DNA from: CAZMGG01 sp964565715
Lineage (GTDB): Bacteria > Planctomycetota > UBA1135 > UBA2386
Assembly: GCA_964565715.1 (NCBI GenBank)
Contig: CAZMGG010000104.1
Coordinates: forward strand, 1-20,809
Direction: 5' to 3'
DNA length: 20,809 nt
The notes under the pieces were generated by a model, which ran no database searches, was not told where the DNA came from, and was given only the letters and a program-made list of their open reading frames with translations. Position 1 is the first letter of the stretch; the number at the start of each line of letters is the position of its first letter. The position numbers and the translations under genes were made by a program. Below are positions 7,640 through 16,431 of this stretch, piece by piece.

Positions 7640-8692
7640 CACAATGCCGGCATGAGAATCGCATTCCTGCGGAGGCTGCTCGCCGGCCTCTCGATCATCC
7701 TCTGCGCTCCATTCGCCAAGGCGCAGGACAAGGTGACGATGGTCAATGGCGATGTCGTCACCGGCCAGCTCGGCACCATGGCCGACGGCAAGCTGACGAT
7801 CAAATCGCCGCTGCTCGGCGACGTCACCGTCGCCCTCGATCAGGTCGCCACCATCGCCACCCAGGAGAACGTCAGCATCCTGACCAAGGACGGCGAACTC
7901 CTGAAGCGCCGGATCACGGGCATCGACGCCGGCAACCTGCTGCTGTCCGGCGGCGGCGAGGGCGACCCGGCGGCGCCGTCGGTGTCCCTTGCCTCCCTCG
8001 ACAAGCTCAATCCTCCGGCCGACCCGCCGCCGCAGTGGACGGGCTCGCTGGCCGTCAATGGCACGCTGAGCACCGGCAACACCGAACGGCGCGCCATCGG
8101 CCTGGCGCTCGACGCCGTACGGCGCAGCGACATCGACCGGTTCACCGTCGATGCCGCCTGGGACTATGCCGAAGACAAGCAGATGGGCAGCTGGACCCTC
8201 AATCAGCGGCGGGTCGGCGGCGGCCTCAAGTACGACTACTTCCTGAGCAAGCGGCTGTATGTGCTGGCCACCGCCCGGGCGCTGGGTGACTCGCTCGCCG
8301 ACATCAACCTGCGCTTCACCTCCGGCGTCGGTCTCGGTTACCAATGGATCGAGACGGACACCATGGGGTTCTCGACGGAAGCCGGTCTGTCCTACTTCAA
8401 CGAGAACTACCGTTCGGCGACGCCCTCGGTGGACTACATCGCCGCCCGTCTGGCCTACAAGCTGACCTGGGCGTTGAGCGACACCACCCGCCTGATCCAC
8501 GGCGTCGAGGCGTTCCCCAGCCTGGAGGACGCCAATGACGTCTACCTGGCCAAGGACACCCGTCTGCAGATGGACCTGACCAAGGCGATGTTCGCCCAGT
8601 TCCAGTGGGTCTGGGACTACGACAATACGCCGAGCCCAGGCCGCGACCGTTCCGACCACCGCTTCCTGGTGTCGGTCGGCTGGAAGTTCTGA
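7637..8692 (+). CDS. DUF481-family outer-membrane beta-barrel protein
   Basis: This is a secreted protein with a DUF481 domain, a family of predicted outer-membrane proteins of unknown substrate. A signal peptide occupies residues 7-30 (basic MRIAFLRRLL, hydrophobic core, cleavage after AKA at QDK). Residues 31-125 repeat short beta motifs (VTMVNGDVVTGQL, LLSGG). From 134 comes the family start WTGSLAVNGTLSTGNTERRA, the strand rich in STGNT that marks DUF481, then alternating strands to the end. The C-terminal residue is Phe in FLVSVGWKF, matching the beta-barrel assembly signal. ATG 7637 gives 351 aa; ATG 7652 gives 346 aa and a tidier signal peptide. It ends 7 bases from the converging lptD, another outer-membrane barrel. 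Two inverted repeats lie at its 5' end. Confidence 0.85.
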   Translation: MHNAGMRIAFLRRLLAGLSIILCAPFAKAQDKVTMVNGDVVTGQLGTMADGKLTIKSPLLGDVTVALDQVATIATQENVSILTKDGELLKRRITGIDAGNLLLSGGGEGDPAAPSVSLASLDKLNPPADPPPQWTGSLAVNGTLSTGNTERRAIGLALDAVRRSDIDRFTVDAAWDYAEDKQMGSWTLNQRRVGGGLKYDYFLSKRLYVLATARALGDSLADINLRFTSGVGLGYQWIETDTMGFSTEAGLSYFNENYRSATPSVDYIAARLAYKLTWALSDTTRLIHGVEAFPSLEDANDVYLAKDTRLQMDLTKAMFAQFQWVWDYDNTPSPGRDRSDHRFLVSVGWKF

Positions 8693-8699
8693 GCGACGG

Positions 8700-11201
8700 T
8701 CAGAAGTCGGCCGCCGACCCCGGCCCGTGCAGACGGCTGCTGCCGTACCAGTCGGGCTGCCGGGGCTGGACCTGGCCGAACAGCCGCGGCGTGAAGTCGA
8801 TCCGGAAGGTCACCTCGTCGAGGAGCGGCTGATAGGCGGCCCAGACCATGATCTGCCAGTCGTGGTCGCGGCGGACCAGGCCGCCGGACCAGCCGAGCCA
8901 GTCGTCGGTCTGCAGGTCGCGCTGGGCGCCGGCGAAGACGTCCCATCGTCCGAACATCTGGGTCGACGCGCCGAGCCCGGCGGCGCCGTCCACCGCCCGG
9001 TCGGTCCGGTACTCGAGGGTCCAGTCGAACCCGGCCACCTTGCCGAACCGCAGCTCGGTGTTGAAGGTGCGCATCCCCGTGCGCCAGTCGTGCTCGCCCT
9101 CGACGCCGAACGCCAGGTTGTCGAGCGGCAGGCCGGGCGTGCGCGGCCGCACCAGCAACTCGTACTCGAACAGGCCGAGCTGCTCGCCGCCATTGTCGCG
9201 GGCGCTGTTTGGGAAGAGGTTCTGCGCCAGGTCGACGAACAGGAAGTCGCGGGGATACGGCCCGTCGGGGCCGGGCTCCATCCGCTGCAGCAGGTTGCGG
9301 GCCTCGAACCGCACCCGGGTCTCCTCGTCCAGCGCATCGACGTCGTCGAACTGGCGGAACTCGCCGGGCTCGCCGTCGACCCGGAAACGGTTCTGCAGGG
9401 CCACCGACGGCGCCAGCACGTGCCGGAGGCCGTCCTCGTTGCCGTCCCGGTCGAGCCAGCGCCAGGTGCGTGACATCCGGGTGCCGGCCCGCACGCCGGT
9501 CTCGTAGGCCATGCGACCGGTGGAGTCGCCGACCACGTCGGAGTCGTACCAGGTGCCGCGGAGCGAGGCATAGGGCCGCAGCGTGAGCACGCCCAGCGGG
9601 AACGGCGCCGACAGTTCCACGAGCTGGTCGGCGCGGAAGGTCCGGTCGGCCACCCGCATGCCGAAGCGGTCGTCGAAGTCGGAGCGGCGCTGGCCCAGTT
9701 CGCTGGCGGTGTCCAGCACGATCGGCGTGTCCCACGGCGTCATGCCGATCGGCTGGCTCACCAGGTGGAACGTCGACACCGGCAGCTCTTCGGTGAAGGC
9801 CGGCGCCAGCGAGCGGTCGTCGGCGTAGCTGAACTCGTCGAGGTTCCAGCGGCCGCCCAGGGTGAACAGGCGATTGTCGGACCGCGAGTGCAGGTAGGCG
9901 CTGGTCTCCGGCAGCTCCAGGTTGCGGTAGTCGCCACCGTGGAACTCGGAGTAGACCGCCGGGTCGGCGGCGCGGAACAGGGTCAGATCCAGATGGGTGC
10001 GTTCGCCCAGGTGCACGCGATTGCGGGTACGCACCAGGGTCCGATCGGTGTCGTCGATCGGGCTGCCGTCGATGCGACTCACGATCTCGCGGCGGTCCTG
10101 GCCCTGGTCGTCGAGCCAGAAACCCTCCAGCGAGCCCTCGTACAGCCCCTCGGCCCGGTAGGTGACCCGGCCGTCCAGCGGCACGCCGCGCGCCTCGACG
10201 TAGTTGATGCCGAGCAGCCAGTCGCCGCGGAACTCGTGGGCCGGCCGCCCGGTCAACCACTCGTGCAGCGCGCCGCCGGCGGAGTTGTACTGCAGGCCGA
10301 CGTCGACGCCGACCCGGGCGCCCTCGGCGCTGCTGTAGCCGGCGCTGGCGCTCTTGATCGGGAACTCGCTCTGCTCACCGGTGAAGAAGTGCGCGTCCGG
10401 GATCGGCAGCACCGAGGTGCCCGAGAACTGCAGACGATTGCCGCGGCTCCACACCTCGAACTGCTCGCCGCGTTCGATCACCTCGACCTCGCCGGACAGC
10501 ACGGCGACGTGCGGCTGGCCGGCGGTGCACGACGTCACTGTGGCGTTGCGGCCGGTCCAGCGTTCGCCCTGCTTCACCATGCGCGGTGCCCGCACGACCA
10601 GGGTGTGGTCCTGGCCGTCGCGACCGGGCGTGGCGTAGCGCAGCTCGACGCCCTCGAGCTCCATCCGGTCGTCCAGCGGCGAGATCCACAGCCGGTCGGC
10701 GCGGGCCACCAGCATGCCCTGCCGCTGCACGGTGACGCCGCCCTCGAAGTAGAGCAGCCGCGGCAGGCGCAGGCCGAGCTGGGCGCGGCGGTCGGCGGTC
10801 AGGTCGCCCAGCGGCTCCGGTCCCTGGCCCGCGGCCCGCAGGAACGACGCGATCCGGCGGGCCAGCACGTCGGCGGTGAGCACGCGCCGCGGATCCGGAT
10901 CGGGCACGCTCCGGCGCGGCAGGCCGCTGCCCTCGCGTTCCGCCAGCAGGCGGCCGACCTCGTCGCGGTCCAGCAGCAGGATGCCTTGCTGGCCGTGCAC
11001 CTCGATGCCGAGCCGCGGCCAGACGAAGCGGAACGCGCCGCCGAACAACCACTCCTCGTAGTCGTCGGTGGCGGTCACGTCCCACTTGCCCGCCTGCAGG
11101 TCCCAGACGCGGTTCTCGTCCGGCTGTGCCTGCTGGGCCCGGGCGCCGGCCGCGGCCGCCAACGCCAGCAGCACTGCCGCGCGATGCGACCGGCGCGTCA
11201 T
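8700..11201 (-). CDS. lptD: LPS-assembly outer-membrane protein LptD (OstA/Imp)
   Basis: LptD forms the outer-membrane barrel that inserts LPS into the outer leaflet. This 833-aa protein has a signal peptide (MTRRSHRAAVLLALAAAAGARA then QQAQ). A periplasmic OstA/LptA-like jellyroll lies at about 150-290, with VTSCTAGQPHVAVLSGEVEV matching the family's transition sequence. A long barrel of alternating strands ends in Phe (SAADF). The protein has only one cysteine (C225); E. coli LptD needs four for its two disulfides, so that quality-control mechanism cannot operate here. The ATG overlaps the TGA of the LptC-like gene (ATGA, 11198-11201), showing tight coupling as the last gene of the kdsD-kdsC-lptC-lptD operon. 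No lptE partner is in the window. Confidence 0.88.
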   Translation of the reverse strand: MTRRSHRAAVLLALAAAAGARAQQAQPDENRVWDLQAGKWDVTATDDYEEWLFGGAFRFVWPRLGIEVHGQQGILLLDRDEVGRLLAEREGSGLPRRSVPDPDPRRVLTADVLARRIASFLRAAGQGPEPLGDLTADRRAQLGLRLPRLLYFEGGVTVQRQGMLVARADRLWISPLDDRMELEGVELRYATPGRDGQDHTLVVRAPRMVKQGERWTGRNATVTSCTAGQPHVAVLSGEVEVIERGEQFEVWSRGNRLQFSGTSVLPIPDAHFFTGEQSEFPIKSASAGYSSAEGARVGVDVGLQYNSAGGALHEWLTGRPAHEFRGDWLLGINYVEARGVPLDGRVTYRAEGLYEGSLEGFWLDDQGQDRREIVSRIDGSPIDDTDRTLVRTRNRVHLGERTHLDLTLFRAADPAVYSEFHGGDYRNLELPETSAYLHSRSDNRLFTLGGRWNLDEFSYADDRSLAPAFTEELPVSTFHLVSQPIGMTPWDTPIVLDTASELGQRRSDFDDRFGMRVADRTFRADQLVELSAPFPLGVLTLRPYASLRGTWYDSDVVGDSTGRMAYETGVRAGTRMSRTWRWLDRDGNEDGLRHVLAPSVALQNRFRVDGEPGEFRQFDDVDALDEETRVRFEARNLLQRMEPGPDGPYPRDFLFVDLAQNLFPNSARDNGGEQLGLFEYELLVRPRTPGLPLDNLAFGVEGEHDWRTGMRTFNTELRFGKVAGFDWTLEYRTDRAVDGAAGLGASTQMFGRWDVFAGAQRDLQTDDWLGWSGGLVRRDHDWQIMVWAAYQPLLDEVTFRIDFTPRLFGQVQPRQPDWYGSSRLHGPGSAADF

Positions 11202-14164
11202 CGGTCGGGACCGTTCCCCTGGCCTGTCTGCGACACGCGGCTGTGCCAGGTGTTGAGGCTCATGTTCTGGTAGTTGGCCACGGCCTTCTGGGTGATCGCC
11301 GTCAGGCCGTTGGGCAGCCAGATCTCCGCGCCCGCCGGATCGGCGACGGTGCACTGGCTGCGGCGCAGGTCGAGGGTCAGCTCCGTGGCGCGGGCCTGGA
11401 TGCGCGACCAGTCGAGCCGCACGCCGCGGCGACCCTGGATCAGGATGACCTCGCCGGTCTCGGGCCGTCGCACCATCGACAGCTGCTCGGCGGTGACCCG
11501 CATGCCGGCCGGATCGGGCGTTCCCTCGGCGGTGAGCGCCTGCGCCGCCACCGGACCGTCGAACAGCACGCGGTCCGGCAGCACCTCGATCTCGCCGGCG
11601 CAGCGGCCCTGCAGATCGGCCAGCGCGTCGCTGCCGCGCCGCTTGGGGTCGCGCAGCAGCAGCACCGGCTCGTGCCGCAGCTCTTCGCCCGGATACGCGG
11701 TCAACAGCCGCAGGCGGCTGCCGGCGGTGCGATCGAACAGCACCTGCGGCGAATCGGCCTGCAGCCAGCGGCCGCTCGCCTCGGTGCGGACCAACCGGGC
11801 CACGGCGCCGCGCGGATCGCCCCGCAGCAGGCCCGAACCCGAGGCGGTGGCCAGCAGGAGCAGTTCGCCGTTGCCGCGCACGTGTTCGGGCCCGGCCGGC
11901 CCCTTCGGCTCGGCGGCCGGCGCCGTGCGGGTGAGGTCCGCGTCCACCGCGCCCTCGGCCAGCAGCCACGGCTGGCCGAGATCCAGGCCCGGCAGCCACC
12001 CCAGGCTGCTGCCGAGCCCGCCCAGATGCGCGTCCAGCACCTGCCGCGGCACGGCGAACGGCAGCGCCCGCACCCGATCGGCGGTGAGCTTCACCTGGTC
12101 GCCGCGCCGTTCGTCGGTGGCCTCGAGCTGCGCCCGGGCGCCGTCCTCGGCCCGCGCGTCGAGCACCGCGCAGCGCGGGCCCAGTTCGTGGATGCGCACG
12201 AACGGCGCCGCGAGGCTGGCCGGGCCGCGCGTCGGACCGCCGGCGAGGCGTTCCAGCCGTGCCGGCGCGCCGGCGCCGCCGCGCAGGTCCCAGGTCCGCG
12301 GGTCCGGCCGCGTCACCCTCGCCGCCGTCGCCGTCAGGCTCTCGGCGCCGCGCCGCAGTTCGCCGGTGAGCGCCGGTCCGCCCGCCGACGATTCCAGCAG
12401 CGTCACCTGGCCGTCGGTCTCCTGCGCCACCAGGTCCAGCCGTTCGGCGCCGCGCACCGAGCCGCCGCCCTGGCCCTGGTCGGCCTCGATGTGGGGCCCG
12501 CCGGCGCGCAGCGTTGCCGTGATGCGGCCGTCCGCCGCCCGGGCGAAGCGACAGGTGCCCTGGCCGCGCAGGTGCAGCTCGCCGTGCTCGATGTGATAGC
12601 GATGGCCGCTGGCGTCGGCGAGTCCGGCCGGGCCCAGCACCAGCGTCTCGCTGCCGCCCTGCCGCTCGATCCGGAGGCCATCGTTGCCGGCGATGCGCAC
12701 CGGCGGCTGCACGATCCCGCCCCGCGCGGTGGTCGGCCGCTCGATCGTCACGGCGCCGCGACCGCGCGCCACCAGCACGCCGTCGCCGCCGTCCGGCAGG
12801 TCCACCCGCAGGCCGTCGGCGGCGCCGACCACGGTCCCGTCGGGCAGCGCCGCCGTGCTGCCGCCCTCGAGCACCGCCGTCTCGAAGCGCCGCACCTGGC
12901 CCAGGCTCCAGAGCGGGAAGCCGAGGCTGCGGGCGGCGTTGGCCGCGGCGATGCCCGGCCGCAGCAGGTGGATGCGGCGCGTGGCGGTGAAGCGCGTCTC
13001 GCCCTTGCCGTCGGTCTGCGTCAGCGCGCCGGCCCCGCCCCAGCCGGTGATCAGCACCGGCTCGCCGAAAGCGTCGGGCAGCACCGACAGCCGCGGCGCC
13101 TGCAGTTCGGCGTCGCTGCCGCTCGCCCTGGCCGGCGCGCCGTCCAGGTCGAGGCGCGTCCAGCGCGTGCGGCCGCCCTGGGCCGCGCCGCCAGCCTCGC
13201 GTTCGTGCAGCAGCCAGGCCACCAGCCGGTCGCCCCGCACGAGGACCGGCCCGCCGGCCGCCGCCCTTCCGGCCTCGCCGTCGCCGCCCGACAGCCGCAG
13301 CCGCGCGCCGGACAGCTCCAGCTCCACGGCGTCGTCGACGGTCAGCAGCCCCGTGCCGTCGGCCAGGTCGTGCACCAGGCCCAGCCGGCCCCGGGCCCGC
13401 ACCGTCACCTGTCCGGTGGTGAACACCGGATCGTGCAGCACCGTCAGGTCGAGCCGCTGCAGCTGCTCCTTCTCGCTCCGCGGCAGCCGCGCCTGCAGCC
13501 CCTTGCCGATGAGCGTTGCCGGCCGTTCGCCGCCGATCACCAACGACACCATGTCGTCGTCGTTGGGCGTCAGCAGCTGCAGCTCGTGGTCGAGCACCCG
13601 CAGCCGCGCCTGGGGCAGCGTGGCGGTGAACGGCGGCAGGCCCGAGTCCGCCACCGACCGCAGCTCCGCCTGCTGCAGGAACACGTCCTTGTCCTGGCGC
13701 ACCGACACCTGGCCCCGCTCGTCGCGGCCCAGCGCGACGATGGCCTCGTCGGCGGTCAGGTCGGCGGCGTGGGTCCGGCCGTCGAACAGCTTCACCCGCA
13801 CCTTCTGCAGGCGCTGCAGGCCCTCGCCGGCCGGGCCGCTGTCGGCGCACTCCAGGGCGTACATCGGCAGCACGTCGATGCCGCCGTCGGGCCGCCGCAC
13901 CTCCCGCGTCGGCTGCAGCCGCAGCTCCCCGTGCACCTGCACGCCGACGCCGTGCGGCCCCTGCATGCGCACCGTCGACCCTGGCTGCGGCCCGGTCGGC
14001 TGCTGCGGCGCCGGTTGGATCGGCTGTTGCGGATCGGCCGGCGTCGTCGTGCCGCCCGCCGCCACCGGCCGCTCCTGCATCATGTCGTCGTCGCCGATCG
14101 CGTACTTCAGCACGACGAAGCCGAGCGCCAGCAGCAGCACGAACGCCAGCACCCGGCGGATCAC
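11198..14164 (-). CDS. Oversized LptC/OstA-like periplasmic LPS-transport protein
   Basis: This 988-aa protein probably shuttles LPS from the inner membrane to LptD. It has one N-terminal membrane anchor (residues 3-23, RVLAFVLLLALGFVVLKYAI), as LptC does, then a Pro/Gln-rich linker (42-62). A long beta-rich periplasmic part follows. It contains repeated stretches of the LptA/OstA type such as DLTADEAIVAL, LRIERQGGSETLVL, LTADRVRALPF and, near the end, VTAEQLSMVRRPETGEVILI. E. coli LptC is about 190 aa and LptA about 185 aa, so this chain is roughly five times LptC. The start is GTG overlapping the kdsC stop (GTGA, 14161-14164); the stop overlaps lptD. Position between kdsC and lptD is where lptC-lptA normally sit. 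Function is inferred from anchor, repeats and context; overall sequence similarity is weak. Confidence 0.65.
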   Translation of the reverse strand: MIRRVLAFVLLLALGFVVLKYAIGDDDMMQERPVAAGGTTTPADPQQPIQPAPQQPTGPQPGSTVRMQGPHGVGVQVHGELRLQPTREVRRPDGGIDVLPMYALECADSGPAGEGLQRLQKVRVKLFDGRTHAADLTADEAIVALGRDERGQVSVRQDKDVFLQQAELRSVADSGLPPFTATLPQARLRVLDHELQLLTPNDDDMVSLVIGGERPATLIGKGLQARLPRSEKEQLQRLDLTVLHDPVFTTGQVTVRARGRLGLVHDLADGTGLLTVDDAVELELSGARLRLSGGDGEAGRAAAGGPVLVRGDRLVAWLLHEREAGGAAQGGRTRWTRLDLDGAPARASGSDAELQAPRLSVLPDAFGEPVLITGWGGAGALTQTDGKGETRFTATRRIHLLRPGIAAANAARSLGFPLWSLGQVRRFETAVLEGGSTAALPDGTVVGAADGLRVDLPDGGDGVLVARGRGAVTIERPTTARGGIVQPPVRIAGNDGLRIERQGGSETLVLGPAGLADASGHRYHIEHGELHLRGQGTCRFARAADGRITATLRAGGPHIEADQGQGGGSVRGAERLDLVAQETDGQVTLLESSAGGPALTGELRRGAESLTATAARVTRPDPRTWDLRGGAGAPARLERLAGGPTRGPASLAAPFVRIHELGPRCAVLDARAEDGARAQLEATDERRGDQVKLTADRVRALPFAVPRQVLDAHLGGLGSSLGWLPGLDLGQPWLLAEGAVDADLTRTAPAAEPKGPAGPEHVRGNGELLLLATASGSGLLRGDPRGAVARLVRTEASGRWLQADSPQVLFDRTAGSRLRLLTAYPGEELRHEPVLLLRDPKRRGSDALADLQGRCAGEIEVLPDRVLFDGPVAAQALTAEGTPDPAGMRVTAEQLSMVRRPETGEVILIQGRRGVRLDWSRIQARATELTLDLRRSQCTVADPAGAEIWLPNGLTAITQKAVANYQNMSLNTWHSRVSQTGQGNGPDR

Positions 14165-14727
14165 GGCAGCCCGCCCTTCGCCACCACCTCGGCCCACGCG
14201 CCGCGGGCCTTCAGCAGCAGTTCGACCACCTCGCGCACGGCGCCGAAGCCCGCACCGGTCCGCGTCACGTGGTGCGCCGCGCGCTTCACCTCCGGCCGGC
14301 CCTCGGGCACCGTCACCGCCAGGCCGCAGCGCCGCAGCACCGGGAGGTCCAGCAGGTCGTCGCCGACGTAGGCCACCTGCAGGGGCTCGAGCCGGCGCGC
14401 GCGCAGGATGCCGTCGAAGGCCCGTTCCTTCTGCAGCGTCTCCAGGTGCACCTCGTGCACGCCCAGTTCCCTGGCCCGCTGCTGCACGACCGCGCCGCCG
14501 CGCCCCGACAGGAAGCCCGACAGCCCGCCCGCCCGATGCCAGTACACGATCCCCGCCGCGTCCTGCACGTGGAAGCTCTTGTACTCGCGCCCCTCGGCGT
14601 CGAAGTGGACCCTGCCGTCGGTCAGCACGCCATCGACGTCGAGCAGCAGCAACGCGATGGCCCGCAGCTTCGCCCTGCCCGGCAGCGGCCGGCCGGCACC
14701 ACCTCGCCTGGATCCGCCGCCGGTCAT
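14161..14727 (-). CDS. kdsC: 3-deoxy-D-manno-octulosonate 8-phosphate phosphatase (KdsC)
   Basis: KdsC hydrolyses Kdo 8-phosphate to Kdo, the third step of CMP-Kdo synthesis for LPS, in the cytoplasm. The 188-aa HAD-superfamily protein has motif I LLLDVDGVLTDG (D30 nucleophile, D32), the family sequence KSFHVQDAAGI (50-60), motif II LSGRGG with serine S75, the motif III lysine region ETLQKE and motif IV VGDDLLDLPVL (D123, D124). There is an N-terminal Gly/Arg-rich extension of about 20 residues. KdsC usually has SGR(s/n) followed by a shorter C-terminus; the length here is normal for the family. ATG overlaps the kdsD stop (ATGA, 14724-14727) and the TGA overlaps the next gene's GTG. It lies between kdsD and the LptC-like gene, the same order as in proteobacteria. 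Confidence 0.92.
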   Translation of the reverse strand: MTGGGSRRGGAGRPLPGRAKLRAIALLLLDVDGVLTDGRVHFDAEGREYKSFHVQDAAGIVYWHRAGGLSGFLSGRGGAVVQQRARELGVHEVHLETLQKERAFDGILRARRLEPLQVAYVGDDLLDLPVLRRCGLAVTVPEGRPEVKRAAHHVTRTGAGFGAVREVVELLLKARGAWAEVVAKGGLP

Positions 14728-15695
14728 CCGATCTTCAGGTCCAGCAGGTCCTGCACGTCGAGCAGCCCGACCAGCCGGCCGTCGCCATCGACCACCGGCA
14801 TCTGGTCCACCGACTTCTGGTGCATCAACGCCAGCGCCTCCAGGGCGAACGTCTCCGTCGAGATCGTGCGCGGCGACCGCGTCATGACGTCGTCGATGCG
14901 CCGTTCCCGCGGATTGGCGAGGCCCTGTTCGATCAGCCGGCGCAGGTCGCCATCGGTGAAGAACCCCGCCAGCGCGCCGTTCCGCTCGACGATGCTGGTG
15001 GCGCCGGGCCGCCCCGGCGTCCGCGTCATCACCTCGATCGCCTGCAGCACGGTGGACCCGCACGCCACCGCGGGATTGCGCGCCCCGGTCCGCATCAGCT
15101 CGCCGACCTTGAGGAGGCGCCGGCCGAGATCGCCGCCGGGATGGAATCGCGCGAAGTCCTCGGGCCCGAACTTCCGCCCCTCCTGGATCACCAGGGCCAG
15201 CGCGTCGCCGAGCGCCATCATCGCCGTGGTCGACGCACTCGGCGCCAGCGCCAGGGTGCCCGCCTCCTCGATCGGCCCGAGCTCGAGCACGACGTCGCTG
15301 TGCCGACCGAGCGTCGAGTCGCGGCTCTGGGTGACCGCCACCAGCGGCACCGCCGCGTTCTTGACGTGCGGCACGAGCCGCAGCACCTCCTCGGTCTCGC
15401 CCGACTTGGAGAACGCCAGCAGCAGGTCGCCCCGGGTGACGCGCCCCAAGTCGCCGTGGATGGCCTCGGCGGGGTGGAGGAAGATCGACGGCGTGCCGGT
15501 GGACGCCAGGGTCGCCGACACCTTGGTGGCGATGATCCCGGCCTTGCCCATGCCGGCGGTGACGACCCGGCCGGGCAGCCCCAGGGTCATCTCCACGACG
15601 CGGACGAAGTCCGCGCCGAGCCGTTCGGCCACCTGCCGCACCGCCAGCGCCTCCTGCTCGATGATCGAGCGGGCGCGTTCGATCCTGGGATCCAT
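14724..15695 (-). CDS. kdsD: D-arabinose 5-phosphate isomerase (KdsD/KpsF/GutQ family)
   Basis: KdsD interconverts ribulose 5-phosphate and arabinose 5-phosphate, the first committed supply step for Kdo. The 323-aa protein has an SIS sugar-isomerase domain at about 40-175, with GMGKAGIIA (48-56), the AEAIHGDLG loop (77-85), the phosphate-binding SKSGET (96-101) and PSASTTAMMALGDALA. FHPGGDLGRRL (184-194) is the family linker. Two CBS domains follow (about 198-260 and 266-320). ATG 15695 is chosen because MDPRIERARSIIEQEALAV is the usual N-terminus; the open frame extends upstream without protein-like sequence. It is the first gene of the minus-strand LPS operon, so its promoter must lie in the roughly 300 bases to the right. 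Confidence 0.94.
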   Translation of the reverse strand: MDPRIERARSIIEQEALAVRQVAERLGADFVRVVEMTLGLPGRVVTAGMGKAGIIATKVSATLASTGTPSIFLHPAEAIHGDLGRVTRGDLLLAFSKSGETEEVLRLVPHVKNAAVPLVAVTQSRDSTLGRHSDVVLELGPIEEAGTLALAPSASTTAMMALGDALALVIQEGRKFGPEDFARFHPGGDLGRRLLKVGELMRTGARNPAVACGSTVLQAIEVMTRTPGRPGATSIVERNGALAGFFTDGDLRRLIEQGLANPRERRIDDVMTRSPRTISTETFALEALALMHQKSVDQMPVVDGDGRLVGLLDVQDLLDLKIG

Positions 15696-16004
15696 CGCGT
15701 CGGCAGAGTAGCACCCCGCAGAGGGACTTTCGCCGGTTCCGGGAAGTCGACGTGGGGAGGGTGCGGGCTGCCATGGTGCGCCATCCTCGAGTCGGGCTTC
15801 ACCAGCCAGGGCTCTGTTGCGGCTGTTGCCCGGGACAGGCACCTGCCCGGTGCCAACGCTGCGCGGTGCATGCCGTCCCGCGCCGTCGAGTGGTTGCGGA
15901 GCGAGTGCAGCGATCTGTCCGGCGCGCTGTGGGGAGGGACGATTCCGCGACCGCTTTTGGAGGGTGATGCGTCTTCTCCTCATGCCGCGCCCTGTCGGAG
16001 ACGC
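15696..16004. other. Gene-free stretch between the LPS operon and the accessory genes
   Basis: This 309-base region separates divergent genes, so it should contain the promoter of the LPS operon (minus strand) and probably one for the accessory genes (plus strand). No convincing -35/-10 pair stands out in this GC-rich DNA. A small hairpin, GGCACC-TGCCC-GGTGCC (15838-15854), has no T-run. A 13-codon reading frame beginning ATGCGTCTTCTC at 15967 ends in an ATGA overlap with the next gene, and GGAGGG lies only 2 bases before its ATG. It could be a leader peptide, but the evidence is thin. Confidence 0.5.
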
Positions 16005-16361
16005 ATGACGACAACAAGCAAGACCGCGGCGCCGGGACGAGCCATGGGGTCACCCGACGCGCGCCCCTTCCTCAGCCGCTATGCCGCAGCGATCGCCCAC
16101 TTGCTGCGGTGGAGACGGCGCGAGCCGGTGATTGGGGAACAACTCCCGCCGCCCGACCTGCCGGTATCACATCCCCCACAGGCGGAGAACGCACCCGATG
16201 CCATCTTCCAGGTCTCGGGATGGAGGTTCGTGTTGCCGCGTGCGCTCGAGGAGATGGTCCGGTTCAGCATCACCGTCGCCTACCCCGAGGAAGGTGGCTC
16301 GGGGACCGGGATGGTCTACCGCATCCTCGATCCGACCTGGTACGACGCTGCGACCTCGTGA
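16005..16361 (+). CDS. Hypothetical protein, 118 aa, related at its C-terminus to the next gene product
   Basis: I do not recognise a named family. The start ATG is preceded by GGAG (15997-16000) with a 4-base gap. Codon third positions are mostly G or C, which supports real coding. The N-terminal half is basic and Pro-rich (RWRRREPVIGEQLPPP), with no signal peptide or membrane span. The C-terminal half is better ordered: GWRFVLPRALEEMVRFSITV, then a Gly-rich turn and RILDPTWYD. This end lines up with the end of the protein at 16470 (EEMVRFSITV against QMVRYLITV, RILDPTWYD against RLFPPIFFD), so the two are probably paralogues or share a domain. Location in the cell is unclear. Confidence 0.6.
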   Translation: MTTTSKTAAPGRAMGSPDARPFLSRYAAAIAHLLRWRRREPVIGEQLPPPDLPVSHPPQAENAPDAIFQVSGWRFVLPRALEEMVRFSITVAYPEEGGSGTGMVYRILDPTWYDAATS

Positions 16362-16431
16362 TCATCCAGCCCCAACCCCACAGGACTTCCCTGGCCGTGC
16401 ATCCGCATGGTGCGGACGAGTGCGCGACCAT

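Noticed and set aside
11126..14371. 1081-codon plus-strand open frame opposite the LptC-like gene
   Set aside because: Composition is His/Gln/Arg/Ala-rich with no domain, and it is antisense to a convincingly coupled operon gene; typical of high-GC shadow frames.
15838..15854. GGCACC/GGTGCC hairpin as a terminator or riboswitch
   Set aside because: A six-base stem with no T-run or conserved aptamer features is expected by chance in this GC-rich DNA.
15967..16008. 13-codon leader peptide MRLLLMPRPVGDA overlapping the 16005 start
   Set aside because: The ribosome-binding-like GGAGGG is only 2 bases from its ATG and the peptide has no attenuation-type codon run; mentioned but not annotated as a gene.
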